Shown: positions 47,656-56,893 of the stretch, piece after piece
Numbering within the stretch: the stretch's first letter is position 1
Layout of the letters: each line of letters begins with the position of its first letter
DNA from: an uncultured Bacteroidota bacterium
Lineage (GTDB): Bacteria; Bacteroidota; Bacteroidia; Flavobacteriales; Flavobacteriaceae
Length of the DNA stretch: 64,000 nucleotides
Direction of reading: 5' to 3'
Assembly (NCBI GenBank): GCA_902594745.1
Contig: CACJNF010000004.1
Coordinates: forward strand, 62,001-126,000
Translations under genes and position numbers: made by a program
The notes under the pieces: model-generated
Database searches by the model: none
Told to the model about the DNA's origin: nothing
What the model saw: only the letters and a program-made list of their open reading frames with translations

Positions 47656-48641
47656 AAGTAGCTGTAATAGGATCAACTGGGGTTGTAGGAAATGTAATGC
47701 TTAGTCTTCTTGAAAGCAGAAATTTCCCATTAAGTGATTTAATCCCAGTCGCCTCTGAAAGATCGATAGGTAAAAAAATTCTTTTTAAAGACAAACACTA
47801 CAATATAGTTTCCATTGAAGATGCTATAAAAATGAAACCAGATATAGCATTGTTTTCTGCGGGTGGATCAACATCTTTAGAATGGGCTCCAAAATTTGCT
47901 GAAGTTGGAACAAGAGTTATTGATAATTCTTCTGCATGGAGGATGGATTCATCAAAAAAATTAGTTGTTAGTGAGGTAAATTCTGAAGTTCTAACAAAGG
48001 ATGATTACATTATTGCTAATCCAAATTGCTCAACAATGCAGTTAATGGTAGTGTTAGCTCCTTTGCATAAAGTTTTTAAAATTAAAAGGTTAGTTATATC
48101 AACATATCAATCAGTATCTGGAACAGGAAAAAATGCAATTGATCAGCTTAATGGAGAAAGAATAGATTCAGACCCAGAAATGATATATCCTTACAGTATT
48201 GATCAAAACCTTCTTCCGCATTGTGATGTTTTTGAGGAAGGTGGTTATACAAAAGAAGAAAACAAATTGATAAATGAGACTAGAAAAATTTTAAGTGACG
48301 ACTCAATTCAAATTACTTCAACTGCTGTTAGAGTTCCTATTGAAATTTGTCATGGTGAATCTGTAAATATTGAATTTGAAAATCAATTTAAATTGGATCA
48401 AGTTTTTGAAATTTTGAAAAAGTCTCCTGGTCTTATTGTAGAGGATGATCCTGCAAACAATATATATCCTATGCCAATAAATTCTGCAAATAAGGACGAG
48501 GTTTTTGTTGGTAGAATTAGAAGAGACTTTAGTATTGAAAGCGGTTTAAATATCTGGGTTGTTGCAGATAACCTAAGAAAAGGGGCTGCAACAAATACAA
48601 TTCAAATAGCTGAGAAATTAATTGAAATGAATATCATATAG
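47652..48641 (+). CDS. asd: Aspartate-semialdehyde dehydrogenase
   Basis: A 329-residue NADP-dependent enzyme making aspartate semialdehyde, the branch point to lysine/diaminopimelate, threonine and methionine. The nucleotide loop is VIGSTGVVGNVML at 5-17 and the catalytic Cys lies in ANPNCSTMQLMV near 126. TYQSVSGTGKNAIDQL near 154, VRVPIEICHGESV with the catalytic His near 236, and VADNLRKGAATN near 308 follow. It is cotranscribed with tdk through a 4-base overlap and ends 1 base before the convergent accC stop. Confidence 0.96.
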   Translation: MKVAVIGSTGVVGNVMLSLLESRNFPLSDLIPVASERSIGKKILFKDKHYNIVSIEDAIKMKPDIALFSAGGSTSLEWAPKFAEVGTRVIDNSSAWRMDSSKKLVVSEVNSEVLTKDDYIIANPNCSTMQLMVVLAPLHKVFKIKRLVISTYQSVSGTGKNAIDQLNGERIDSDPEMIYPYSIDQNLLPHCDVFEEGGYTKEENKLINETRKILSDDSIQITSTAVRVPIEICHGESVNIEFENQFKLDQVFEILKKSPGLIVEDDPANNIYPMPINSANKDEVFVGRIRRDFSIESGLNIWVVADNLRKGAATNTIQIAEKLIEMNII

Positions 48642-48642
48642 T

Positions 48643-49977
48643 CTACATTTCAAAAGACTCCATAAATTTAGTAGTATAATTTCCTGATATGAAATCTGGG
48701 TGTTCCATCATCTTTTGATGGAAAGGTATTGTTGTTTTCACACCCTCAATTACAAATTCATCTAACGCTCTTTTCATTTTATTTATTGCCTCTTCTCTAG
48801 TTTGAGCTGTAGTTATAAGTTTTGCTATCATTGAATCATAAAAAGGTGGTATTAAGTAGCCACTATACACATGAGTGTCAATTCTAACACCATGACCGCC
48901 TGGAAAATGTAGAGTTAAGATTTTTCCTGGATTCGGCATAAAATCATTGTTAGGATCTTCTGCATTTATTCTACATTCAATTGAGCAAAGCTTTGGAAAA
49001 TAATTTTTACCGGATATGGGTTCACCAGCAGCAACTAAGATCTGTTCTCTTATTAAATCATAATCTATTACTTGTTCAGTTATCGGGTGTTCAACCTGTA
49101 TTCTAGTGTTCATTTCCATAAAATAAAAATTTTTATGCTTATCAACTAGAAACTCAATAGTACCTGCACCTTCATATTTTATTGATTCAGCAGCTTTTAC
49201 CGCGGCTTCACCCATTGCTTTTCTTAATGGCTTTGTCATAAAAGGTGAGGGCGTTTCTTCAATTAATTTTTGATGTCTTCTTTGAATTGAACAATCTCTC
49301 TCTGATAAATGACAAGCTTTACCATAAGAGTCCCCAATAATTTGAATTTCAATATGCCTAGGATCTTCTATGAATTTTTCTAAATACATGTCATCATTAT
49401 CAAAAGCCAATTTTGATTCCTGACGAGCAAGCTCCCATGCCGAAGAAAGTTCTTTAGCATCTTTTGCTATTCTCATACCCTTACCTCCTCCTCCAGCAGT
49501 AGCTTTTAACATAACAGGGTAACCTATTTCAAGTGCAATATTTTGAGCATCTTCAAGAGTAGGAACAAGACCTTCAGACCCAGGAATAGTAGGTACTCCT
49601 GCAGCCTTCATAGTTTCTTTTGCTGAGGATTTATCTCCCATTTTATCAATCATTTCAGGAGAAGCTCCTATGAATTTAATTTTATGCTCTTCACAAATTT
49701 TTGAAAACTTGCTGTTTTCTGATAAAAATCCATATCCAGGGTGAATAGCATCAGCGTTTGTAATTTCAGCAGCAGCAATAATATTTGATGGTTTTAAATA
49801 AGAGTCTGTGCTTGCACTTGGCCCGATACAAACTGCTTCATCTGCAAATCTAACATGAAGACTCTCTTCATCTGCTTTTGAGTAAACTGCAACAGTTTTA
49901 ATCCCCATCTCTTTACATGTCCTAATAACACGCATAGCAATCTCTCCTCTATTAGCAATTAAAATTTTATTAAACAT
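48643..49977 (-). CDS. accC: Biotin carboxylase subunit of acetyl-CoA carboxylase
   Basis: A 444-residue ATP-grasp enzyme that carboxylates biotin on AccB, the first step of fatty-acid synthesis. It opens with [18 protein letters not shown]. The glycine-rich ATP loop [14 protein letters not shown] lies near 158-171, and [18 protein letters not shown] near 286-303 holds the catalytic residues. The length is standard. It follows accB by 2 bases at the end of the long operon pdxA-DUF177-rpmF-fabH-accB-accC. Confidence 0.97.
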   Translation of the reverse strand: MFNKILIANRGEIAMRVIRTCKEMGIKTVAVYSKADEESLHVRFADEAVCIGPSASTDSYLKPSNIIAAAEITNADAIHPGYGFLSENSKFSKICEEHKIKFIGASPEMIDKMGDKSSAKETMKAAGVPTIPGSEGLVPTLEDAQNIALEIGYPVMLKATAGGGGKGMRIAKDAKELSSAWELARQESKLAFDNDDMYLEKFIEDPRHIEIQIIGDSYGKACHLSERDCSIQRRHQKLIEETPSPFMTKPLRKAMGEAAVKAAESIKYEGAGTIEFLVDKHKNFYFMEMNTRIQVEHPITEQVIDYDLIREQILVAAGEPISGKNYFPKLCSIECRINAEDPNNDFMPNPGKILTLHFPGGHGVRIDTHVYSGYLIPPFYDSMIAKLITTAQTREEAINKMKRALDEFVIEGVKTTIPFHQKMMEHPDFISGNYTTKFMESFEM

Positions 49978-49979
49978 CT

Positions 49980-50462
49980 CTAGGAAGGATCAATAATGAA
50001 TAAAGGTTGATCAAATTCAACAGGGCTTTGATCATCAACTAAAATTTTAACGATTTTACCGGAAAAGTCTGATTCAATTTCGTTGAACAATTTCATTGCT
50101 TCTATTACACATAAAACGTCACCTTTTGCAATACTTTGCCCAACTTCAACAAATGATGGCTTGTCAGGAGATGGTTTCCTGTAAAAAGTTCCTATGATTG
50201 GTGATTTAACTATCACTTGATTGTCATTTTCCAGATTTACTGATTTAGTTGTTTCTTGTGTACTAACCTCTTGAAAAGCTTGAGAAATTGGTTGATTAGC
50301 AGGAGTTGAAGCTAGCGTTGGAACATCCTTAACAATCATATGTTGTGGTGCAACAGACTTTGTTTTTATAGTAATCTTGAAGTCATCTCTTTCAATCTTC
50401 ACCTCTTCGACCCCAGACTTCTGAACGAACTTGATTAAATTTTGTATTTCTTTTATATCCAT
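49980..50462 (-). CDS. accB: Biotin carboxyl carrier protein of acetyl-CoA carboxylase
   Basis: A 160-residue carrier with a short N-terminal helix ([20 protein letters not shown]), a Gln/Thr/Ser/Pro-rich linker (about 45-85) and a C-terminal biotinyl domain. The domain carries the modified lysine in [15 protein letters not shown] near 120-134, and the preceding [19 protein letters not shown] block is typical. It works with AccC, encoded 2 bases downstream. The carboxyltransferase subunits are not in this window. Confidence 0.96.
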   Translation of the reverse strand: MDIKEIQNLIKFVQKSGVEEVKIERDDFKITIKTKSVAPQHMIVKDVPTLASTPANQPISQAFQEVSTQETTKSVNLENDNQVIVKSPIIGTFYRKPSPDKPSFVEVGQSIAKGDVLCVIEAMKLFNEIESDFSGKIVKILVDDQSPVEFDQPLFIIDPS

Positions 50463-50472
50463 GTATTTAAAT

Positions 50473-51480
50473 TTAGTTGTATGCCCATGTTAAATATGCT
50501 GCACCCCATGTTAAACCAGCGCCAAAGGCTGCTAAAATTAGTTTATCGCCTTTATTTAAGTTTTTTTCATAATCATACATTAACAATGGTATTGTTGCAG
50601 CAGTAGTATTTCCATAATTTTCAATGTTCATAAGAACCTTATTTTTATCTAAATTAATCTTTTCTGCGGTAGCATCAATAATTCTTTTATTTGCTTGATG
50701 TGGCAGCAAGTATTTAATCTCCTCAGATTTAAGTTCATTTCTGATAATAATTTGCTCCGTGGCATTTGCCATCTCTGATACAGCTGACTTAAAGACAGTT
50801 TTTCCATCTTGAGTTATATAGTGCCATTTATTTGCAATTGTCTCGTTTGATATTGGGTAAAGAGACCCTCCAGATTTAATATTTAACCACTCTGCACCTA
50901 TTCCATCAGATCTGAGATACTCATCTTCCCAGCCATATCCATTTAGACTTGGCTCAACCAATACAGCGCCTGCTCCATCTCCAAAAAGAATACTAGTTGA
51001 CCTGTCTGTATAGTCTACAATTGAAGACATCATGTCTGCACCAATTAGAAGAACTTTTTTATATCTTCCTGATTCAATGTAACTAGTAGCTGTAGACATA
51101 CCAAATAAAAATCCAGAACATGCAGCACTTAAGTCAAAGGCATAAGCATTTTTTGCTTTAATTGCTGAAGCTACAGTAGGAGCAGTTGATGCACCGTGAA
51201 AATCAGGTGTTATGGTTGAAACAATTACTAGGTCTATTGATTCAGGGTTTATTTTTTTCTTTGCTATAAGATCTTTTGCAGCATTAATAGCCAAGAATGA
51301 AGTGCCTTTACCTTTATCCTTAAGAATTCTTCTTTTTTTTATTCCTGTTCTGGCTGTAATCCACTCATCGTTGGTATCAACCATCTTTTCTAAATCTTTA
51401 TTTGAAATAAAGTCTTCTGGAACATAGCCTCCAACAGCAGTAATGGCGGCTTTTATATTTATTTTTTTGTTAGGTTTCAT
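50473..51480 (-). CDS. fabH: Beta-ketoacyl-ACP synthase III
   Basis: A 335-residue condensing enzyme that starts fatty-acid chains from acetyl-CoA and malonyl-ACP. I choose ATG 51480 (MKPNKKINIKAAITAVGGY) over a TTG nine codons upstream. The Cys-His-Asn triad is visible in LSAACSGFLFG, LLPHQANKRII and NYGNTTAATIP. DTNDEWITARTGIKKRRI near 40 is diagnostic. It sits between rpmF and accB in the order found throughout flavobacteria. Confidence 0.95.
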   Translation of the reverse strand: MKPNKKINIKAAITAVGGYVPEDFISNKDLEKMVDTNDEWITARTGIKKRRILKDKGKGTSFLAINAAKDLIAKKKINPESIDLVIVSTITPDFHGASTAPTVASAIKAKNAYAFDLSAACSGFLFGMSTATSYIESGRYKKVLLIGADMMSSIVDYTDRSTSILFGDGAGAVLVEPSLNGYGWEDEYLRSDGIGAEWLNIKSGGSLYPISNETIANKWHYITQDGKTVFKSAVSEMANATEQIIIRNELKSEEIKYLLPHQANKRIIDATAEKINLDKNKVLMNIENYGNTTAATIPLLMYDYEKNLNKGDKLILAAFGAGLTWGAAYLTWAYN

Positions 51481-51532
51481 ACTAACATCAATTGTGACAA
51501 TTGACAATTAAATTGATAAATAAAGGTCGTTA

Positions 51533-51724
51533 TTATTCTGATTCTAAAGAATCAACTAAAACTTTTCCTCTATAATAAAGCTTTCCCTCATGCCAGTGTG
51601 CTCTATGGTATAAGTGTGACTCACCAGTAGCTTTACATATTGATATTTGCTGTTTTTCAGCTTTAATATGTGTTCTACGTTTATCTCTTCTAGTCTTAGA
51701 TATTTTACGTTTTGGATGTGCCAT
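51533..51724 (-). CDS. rpmF: 50S ribosomal protein L32 (bL32)
   Basis: A 63-residue ribosomal protein: [19 protein letters not shown] at the N-terminus, then [15 protein letters not shown] and a short acidic end. The zinc-ribbon cysteines of other bL32 proteins are reduced to a single Cys. It abuts the DUF177 gene with no intervening base, the classic yceD-rpmF pair, and precedes fabH by about 50 bases. Confidence 0.96.
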   Translation of the reverse strand: MAHPKRKISKTRRDKRRTHIKAEKQQISICKATGESHLYHRAHWHEGKLYYRGKVLVDSLESE

Positions 51725-52243
51725 TTATAATAAATCTTTTAGTTTGTCCCACCTAGGGTCAGTCTTTTCAATAAAATTTTTTTTTGGTTTTAATTCTTCA
51801 AGTTTTTCAATTATTTCAGATTTTAATGATCCATTCTCTATCCCTGGGTGAACTTTTTTCTGTGGAACAGCAAGAATAATACTCTCATATATAATGTGTG
51901 AAACATCAATACTGTTTGATCCAGTTGGTAAAAAGATTACTTTATCATCAGATGATATTGTATCATCTTTAAACTTAATAACAACAGTATAGTCAGTTTC
52001 AAGTTCTAATGAAAACATTTCCATTGAAAGATCACATTGAACTTCAACCTCTCCATTAAATCTAAATTTTAAGTTTAGTAAAGTTGGTTTTTTCTCTAGC
52101 TCAAGAATAGTTTTAATATTTGCATCCGCAAAATCATAATAATCAAAATTTTTAAAGAACTTATTTCCTATTTCAAAGTCATATAGATGAACACCTTCTT
52201 TCAGTCCTGAAAATTTAACCAAATATGGTGAAAGCGATTTCAT
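51725..52243 (-). CDS. DUF177/YceD-family protein
   Basis: A 172-residue protein of the YceD (DUF177) family, encoded next to rpmF in most bacteria and thought to affect 23S rRNA processing or ribosome assembly. Recognisable parts are FSGLKEGVHLYDFEIGNKFF near 10-29, FNGEVEVQCDLSMEMFSLELE near 62-82, and a C-terminal DPRWDKLKDLL. The cysteine pair of some homologues is reduced to one. I prefer ATG 52243 to the adjacent GTG at 52246. It is part of the pdxA-accC operon. Confidence 0.9.
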   Translation of the reverse strand: MKSLSPYLVKFSGLKEGVHLYDFEIGNKFFKNFDYYDFADANIKTILELEKKPTLLNLKFRFNGEVEVQCDLSMEMFSLELETDYTVVIKFKDDTISSDDKVIFLPTGSNSIDVSHIIYESIILAVPQKKVHPGIENGSLKSEIIEKLEELKPKKNFIEKTDPRWDKLKDLL

Positions 52244-52290
52244 CACTTAACTATTGAGCGGCAAATTTATAAAAATTTATCTATTTAATG

Positions 52291-53295
52291 TCAATCTAAG
52301 TTGTTTCTTAACTTAAACACTTGAAGACCTAATTTTATTGCATTTGTAAATGAGGTGTGATCTGCTATTCCTTTTCCAGCTATATCAAAGCCAGTACCAT
52401 GATCTGGTGAGGTTCTTACAACTGGTAACCCTGCTGTAAAATTTACTCCTTTTCCAAAGGAAATAGTTTTAAATGGTATAAGTCCTTGATCATGGTATGA
52501 AGCAATAACACCGTCATATTTTTTATAATTTTCATTAACGAAAAAAGTGTCTGCTGAAAATGGACCATTAATAGAACTCGTAGTTCCCTTAAAACTATTA
52601 ATTGCTGGTGTAATTATTGATTGGTCTTCATTGCCTATTACACCATTATCGCCAGCATGAGGATTTACTGCCAACACTGCAATTTTAGGTTTTTTTATTT
52701 GAAAGTCATTTATTAAACTTGTTTCTAGTGCTTTGATTTTTTGCTCAACAAAATCTTGATCAATAGCATTTGATACATCTTTTATCGGAATATGGTCTGT
52801 TAATAAGGCTATTTTAAGTTCTTCCGATATCATTAACATTAAGGGGCTTATTTTAAAATAATTCTTTAGAAAATCTGTATGACCTGTATATTTAAATGAC
52901 TCCGAAAATGATAAATCCTTGTTAATAGGAGCTGTAACCAAAATATCTATCTTGTTGCCTTTTATAGCTTTTGTGGCTTCTTTCAAAGAAAGAATTCCAA
53001 GTTCAGATAATTCTTTATCAGGTTTTCCAAAATTAAATTGAGAATTAGAGAACACCTCTTTTACATTTATCTGAGTATCCGACAAATCTTCTTCACTATC
53101 AATCTTCTTTAATTGAGGAGTATCAATTTGAAAATGTTGTTTTTGTTTTTCAATTAAGCTAGTTGATGCGTATATTATAAAATTACATTCATGAAATAGG
53201 CTAAAATTAGATAGTGATTTTAAGATTATTTCAATCCCAATACCATTTGGATCACCAATAGTTATCCCAACATTTATTTTACTTGATTTTACCAC
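52291..53295 (-). CDS. pdxA: 4-hydroxythreonine-4-phosphate dehydrogenase
   Basis: A 334-residue NAD-dependent enzyme of pyridoxal phosphate synthesis. It opens with NVGITIGDPNGIGIEIILK. TAPINKDLSF lies near 140 and the metal-site histidines are in YTGHTDFLKNYF near 155, AVNPHAGDNG near 209 and SYHDQGLIPFKT near 265. HGTGFDIAGKGIADHTSF closes the active site. The start is GTG at 53295. It heads the long minus-strand operon that runs to accC and is divergent from ribE. Confidence 0.95.
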   Translation of the reverse strand: MVKSSKINVGITIGDPNGIGIEIILKSLSNFSLFHECNFIIYASTSLIEKQKQHFQIDTPQLKKIDSEEDLSDTQINVKEVFSNSQFNFGKPDKELSELGILSLKEATKAIKGNKIDILVTAPINKDLSFSESFKYTGHTDFLKNYFKISPLMLMISEELKIALLTDHIPIKDVSNAIDQDFVEQKIKALETSLINDFQIKKPKIAVLAVNPHAGDNGVIGNEDQSIITPAINSFKGTTSSINGPFSADTFFVNENYKKYDGVIASYHDQGLIPFKTISFGKGVNFTAGLPVVRTSPDHGTGFDIAGKGIADHTSFTNAIKLGLQVFKLRNNLD

Positions 53296-53329
53296 TCTTT
53301 AATTAATTGCTAATTTTACCGATGCAAAA

Positions 53330-53337
53330 CAAAGATA
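53330..53337 (-). promoter_or_regulatory. Candidate -7 box for the pdxA-accC operon
   Basis: On the minus strand this is TATCTTTG, an exact TAnnTTTG, 35 bases before the pdxA GTG. It lies immediately upstream of the divergent ribE start. No clear -33 element is visible inside ribE. Confidence 0.48.
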
Positions 53338-53340
53338 ATA

Positions 53341-53925
53341 ATGTTCACTGGGATAATTGAATGTATGGCTACCGTAGTTAAGGTAGAAAAAAATAAAGGA
53401 AATTTAGATATTTCCCTTAAGTCAGGAATTACAAATGAACTTAAAATTGATCAAAGCTTATGTCATAACGGTGTTTGTTTAACAGTTGTTGATATAGATA
53501 ATGATGTATATACAGTAAATGTAATTTCTGAGAGTATTGAAAGGTCAAATTTTGGTGAGATTATTCCAGGAGATACTGTTAATATAGAGAGGTCAATGTC
53601 AGTTAATTCAAGATTTGATGGGCATATAGTTCAGGGACACGTTGATGAGGTTGCAGTTTGTACTGAGGTTCAAGAAACTGATGGAAGTTGGAAATATGTA
53701 TTCAAACACTCAAAAAATAATATAACTGTTGAGAAGGGATCTATAACTATAAATGGGGTTAGTCTAACAGTTGTTGATTCTACCGAAAATTCTTTTTCTG
53801 TTGCAATTATACCTTATACTTATAATAATACTAACTTTAATCAAATTAATGTTGGAACTAAGGTTAATCTTGAGTTTGACATAATAGGTAAGTATATATC
53901 CAAAATGATAAAGAAGACTGGCTAA
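53341..53925 (+). CDS. ribE: Riboflavin synthase alpha subunit
   Basis: A 194-residue enzyme that dismutates two lumazines into riboflavin. It has two homologous beta-barrel halves with the paired signatures MFTGIIE (start), LCHNGVCLTVVDI near 40-52, FDGHIVQGHVDEV near 97-109 and GSITINGVSLTVVD near 135-148. It is divergent from pdxA; its stop overlaps the start of the 2OG oxygenase as TAATG, so the two are coupled. Confidence 0.96.
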   Translation: MFTGIIECMATVVKVEKNKGNLDISLKSGITNELKIDQSLCHNGVCLTVVDIDNDVYTVNVISESIERSNFGEIIPGDTVNIERSMSVNSRFDGHIVQGHVDEVAVCTEVQETDGSWKYVFKHSKNNITVEKGSITINGVSLTVVDSTENSFSVAIIPYTYNNTNFNQINVGTKVNLEFDIIGKYISKMIKKTG

Positions 53926-54875
53926 TGAAAAATATTCCTCATTTAAACTTAAATGATTTTTTATCTGGTGATTCAAAGACTAAGAATGAGTTTATTGAAC
54001 AGCTTGGAAAGGGATTTAGTGAAATAGGTTTTATTGCAATTAAGGGTCATCTTCTAGATGATAGAACTAAAGATGAATTATATACTGAAGTTAAAAGCTT
54101 CTTTAACCTTTCTGATGAAGTCAAGACAAAGTATATTATTAAGGGTCTAGCTAGTCAAAGAGGATTTACACCATTTGGAAAAGAAAGTGCTAAAGGGAAA
54201 AATATAGGAGATCTTAAAGAGTTTTGGCACTTTGGTCAATATGTCAAAGACGAGCCAAAATTAAAAGCGGAATATCCTGATAACGTAATAGTGAATGAGC
54301 TAAAAAATTTTAATACTGTAGGACAAAAAACTTATGAGCTTCTAGAAGAGACTGGAAAACATATTCTTAGAGCTATTGCATCTTATCTTAACCTAGAAGA
54401 GACATATTTTGACAAACACATATTCAATGGAAACTCAATCCTGAGAGCAATTCATTACCCTCCGATTACTGAAGAACCTAAAAATGCTGAAAGAGCAGCA
54501 GCTCATGGGGATATAAATCTAATAACACTTCTTATGGGTGCTCAAGGAAAAGGTTTGCAGGTATTAAATAATTCTGGGGAATGGATTGACGCTGTAGCAG
54601 AAGAAGATGAAGTTATTGTTAACATTGGTGATATGCTTTCAAGGCATACTAACAATAAATTAAAGTCTACAATTCACAGGGTGGTTAATCCCCCAAGAGA
54701 TCTTTGGAATAGCTCTAGATATTCAATACCCTTCTTCTTGCATCCAAGACAAGAGATGTCGCTAAATTGTCTGGATTCATGTATAGACGCAGATAATCCA
54801 AAAGGATATGAAGATATTACAGCTGGAGAATTCCTATATGAAAGACTTATTGACTTAGGATTAATTAAGGGTTAG
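53925..54875 (+). CDS. 2-oxoglutarate/Fe(II)-dependent oxygenase, isopenicillin-N-synthase-like
   Basis: A 316-residue non-haem iron oxygenase. The N-terminal DIOX_N region (PHLNLNDFLSGD, KGLASQRGFTPFG) is followed by the double-stranded beta-helix, with iron ligands His194 and Asp196 (AAHGDINLITLL) and His251 (STIHRVVNPP). Arg in SSRYSIPFFLHP (RxS) would bind 2-oxoglutarate. The substrate is unknown; such proteins hydroxylate small molecules. It is translationally coupled to ribE and overlaps the convergent serine hydrolase gene by 4 bases. Confidence 0.9.
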   Translation: MKNIPHLNLNDFLSGDSKTKNEFIEQLGKGFSEIGFIAIKGHLLDDRTKDELYTEVKSFFNLSDEVKTKYIIKGLASQRGFTPFGKESAKGKNIGDLKEFWHFGQYVKDEPKLKAEYPDNVIVNELKNFNTVGQKTYELLEETGKHILRAIASYLNLEETYFDKHIFNGNSILRAIHYPPITEEPKNAERAAAHGDINLITLLMGAQGKGLQVLNNSGEWIDAVAEEDEVIVNIGDMLSRHTNNKLKSTIHRVVNPPRDLWNSSRYSIPFFLHPRQEMSLNCLDSCIDADNPKGYEDITAGEFLYERLIDLGLIKG

Positions 54876-56029
54876 TCCACAAGCTCATTATATATAGCTC
54901 TAGATAATATTGCAAGAAAAGGCACAGCTATATCATCGTACTCGTACACATTATCATTTATAACCTTATTTTTATTTGTATAAATAGTAGCTGTAAGAAT
55001 AAATTCAATATTATCCTGATAATTTTTTATTAAGCCATTATCTATTGAAGTCCCATAGGCTTGGCCAATTTTATTATAGACCCTGATTTGTTCATTTGAT
55101 ACACTTTGCTCATCTCCATGAATAAAAAACTTATTATAAGTCTCAAAAAAATTTTCATCTCCTATAAACTTTTCACCTATATCTTCGTAGGTGAACCTAC
55201 TCATCCAATATCTCAAAAAGTCATAATCCTCTACATTTAAATTAAAGGTGTTGTTACTATCAAAAATCTCAGGATAAAAAATGTATTTAATTAGATTGTG
55301 CATGTCGGTTATTGAAGATCTATTTTTTTGAGAAAAATTCAGTGATTCGTTTAATATTTGTCCCTTGAAATATCTTCTCTCACCTTTTTCAAGACCATTA
55401 GTTTTATCGTCAGCTTTAATAATTTTCTGATCATCATTTGTAGAGGAAATTAAATTATTATCAAGATCTGATATTTGCCATGTTGAATTAACATATGGGT
55501 CAGGATTAAACTTGTGATTTAAGTAAGTTTTCTGAAAGCCTGCATTTTTCATTTCATTATTGAAATAATTATATCCTATAAAATCAATCAAGATGTTAGA
55601 TGCAGAATTATCACTAACAAGAAATACATCTGCAATAAGATTTTGAAAAGATGTAATACTGTCTCGAAGTTCTAATTCAGAAGAATCATCTTTATAATTT
55701 AGAATTATTTTAGACTTTAATGTAATCTCAGATCCTTTAGATCTTAACTCATTAATTTTTTTTAAAGTTAAAATTACAATTGGCAGCTTATTTGTACTTG
55801 CAGGATAAAAATATTGATTATCATCAAGCTGAAATTCATACTTCTGAAAATTAACCTGAGTATTATTTTGATTTATTTTGGTAAGTAGAACCTGTATTTC
55901 ATAATCTTCTTTATCCTTAATTATTTCTTTTAAAAAATCATTATTTCTTAAAGAGGATTTTATTGGGTTTGTGTCAAGAGAACAACCAAATAGTAGTATT
56001 GTTAATAGAAGACAAAAAAATTGTTTCAC
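54872..56029 (-). CDS. Class A beta-lactamase-fold serine hydrolase, lipoprotein
   Basis: A 385-residue lipoprotein (lipobox FGC, Cys16) with the class A beta-lactamase/DD-peptidase fold. It has SxxK at 78-81 in YPASTNKLP, SDN at 138-140 in LVSDNSASN, and a KxG-like YNKIGQAYG near 310. A long insertion (about 160-230) and the lipoprotein anchor are unlike secreted penicillinases, so a cell-envelope hydrolase or peptidase role is likelier than antibiotic resistance. The start is GTG at 56029. It follows the terminator of the upstream gene on the same strand and overlaps the oxygenase gene end. Confidence 0.85.
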   Translation of the reverse strand: MKQFFCLLLTILLFGCSLDTNPIKSSLRNNDFLKEIIKDKEDYEIQVLLTKINQNNTQVNFQKYEFQLDDNQYFYPASTNKLPIVILTLKKINELRSKGSEITLKSKIILNYKDDSSELELRDSITSFQNLIADVFLVSDNSASNILIDFIGYNYFNNEMKNAGFQKTYLNHKFNPDPYVNSTWQISDLDNNLISSTNDDQKIIKADDKTNGLEKGERRYFKGQILNESLNFSQKNRSSITDMHNLIKYIFYPEIFDSNNTFNLNVEDYDFLRYWMSRFTYEDIGEKFIGDENFFETYNKFFIHGDEQSVSNEQIRVYNKIGQAYGTSIDNGLIKNYQDNIEFILTATIYTNKNKVINDNVYEYDDIAVPFLAILSRAIYNELVD

Positions 56030-56040
56030 AAATCAAAAAT

Positions 56041-56072
56041 AAAAAAACCCCTCATAAAAGAGGGGTTTTTAA
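56041..56072 (-). terminator. Rho-independent terminator after 249-residue secreted-protein gene
   Basis: AAAACCCCTC (56044-56053) pairs with GAGGGGTTTT (56060-56069) around ATAAAA, with flanking A and T tracts. It lies 21 bases after the stop of the minus-strand gene at 56090-56839 and just before the serine hydrolase gene on the same strand. Confidence 0.9.
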
Positions 56073-56089
56073 TATTTAATGAGAATTAA

Positions 56090-56839
56090 CTATTCTTTTG
56101 GCCTTACTTGAATAGCTAACCAAAGAGGAATACTTTGTTGATGAGTCCTCATGTTTGTAACAGACTGAAGTTCTCTAGGAATTTTTCCAGTTGCTTCTCT
56201 TGTTTGCATCATTGATTTCCAATTTTCATAGAAATCAACTGTCATATAATCATAGTATACATCTTCACCTGCATTATCAAGTCTTTTAAGTAGCCCCCAG
56301 CCAACTCTTGATCCTAGATCACCAGAGTTTAGACTGTTTTCTGCTTTCTCATAATCATAGGCATTTGCATACCCAACTTTCATCATATTAATCACAGCAA
56401 CTCTAGGAACGACAGGAGTGTCTCCGTCATTTCCAGCAAAAGTTAAGCCTTTATTTACTAAAGTATGATCGTATACAATAGTTCTAGCTTTGATGTTTTT
56501 TTCTTGAAAGATTTCAACATCCATCTCACTGTAATCTGGTCTCATTTTAAGGACTCCTGCATTAGCATTTAAACTATCAGGGCTTTTCGCAATTGTTACA
56601 ATAAGCATATCCCATTTTGATTCAGATGTTGAGCCAGGTCTCCACCATACGTCCCAACCAGTTATAGTTCCTTCATCAGCTCTCATTTGAGCTAATTCTT
56701 TCCACTTTTCGTTAAGAATGGTTCCATAATCTTCTCCTGGGGTAGTTTTTACAAAAGTCATATTGACATAATCCCCATTACCCTGGGCAGATAAAGATCC
56801 TATTACAAAAAGTGTAAGTAGTAAAATTAGTTTTCTCAT
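56090..56839 (-). CDS. Secreted protein of unknown function, two possible alpha/beta-barrel repeats
   Basis: A 249-residue protein with a clear signal peptide (residues 1-19, ending SLSAQ) and no lipobox, so it is periplasmic or secreted. I do not recognise the family. Two segments (about 24-90 and 150-215) share a pattern: a strand (VNMTFVKT / VINMMKVG), an amphipathic helix with a Trp (KWKELAQMR / YEKAENSL), a strand with Trp, and KWDMLIVT-like ends. This resembles tandem dimeric alpha/beta-barrel (ABM or NIPSNAP-like) domains. It is monocistronic: own terminator, and divergent from the Tat-exported sugar-isomerase-like gene. Confidence 0.72.
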   Translation of the reverse strand: MRKLILLLTLFVIGSLSAQGNGDYVNMTFVKTTPGEDYGTILNEKWKELAQMRADEGTITGWDVWWRPGSTSESKWDMLIVTIAKSPDSLNANAGVLKMRPDYSEMDVEIFQEKNIKARTIVYDHTLVNKGLTFAGNDGDTPVVPRVAVINMMKVGYANAYDYEKAENSLNSGDLGSRVGWGLLKRLDNAGEDVYYDYMTVDFYENWKSMMQTREATGKIPRELQSVTNMRTHQQSIPLWLAIQVRPKE

Positions 56840-56893
56840 TTATTTTGAATTTTGATTAATAATTTAAATATAACTAATTTAACAGTTCATAAA

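Noticed and set aside
54872-56029. Acquired class A beta-lactamase
   Set aside because: SxxK, SDN and KxG are present, but the lipoprotein anchor, long insertion and chromosomal setting are more typical of an envelope hydrolase. No mobile element is nearby.
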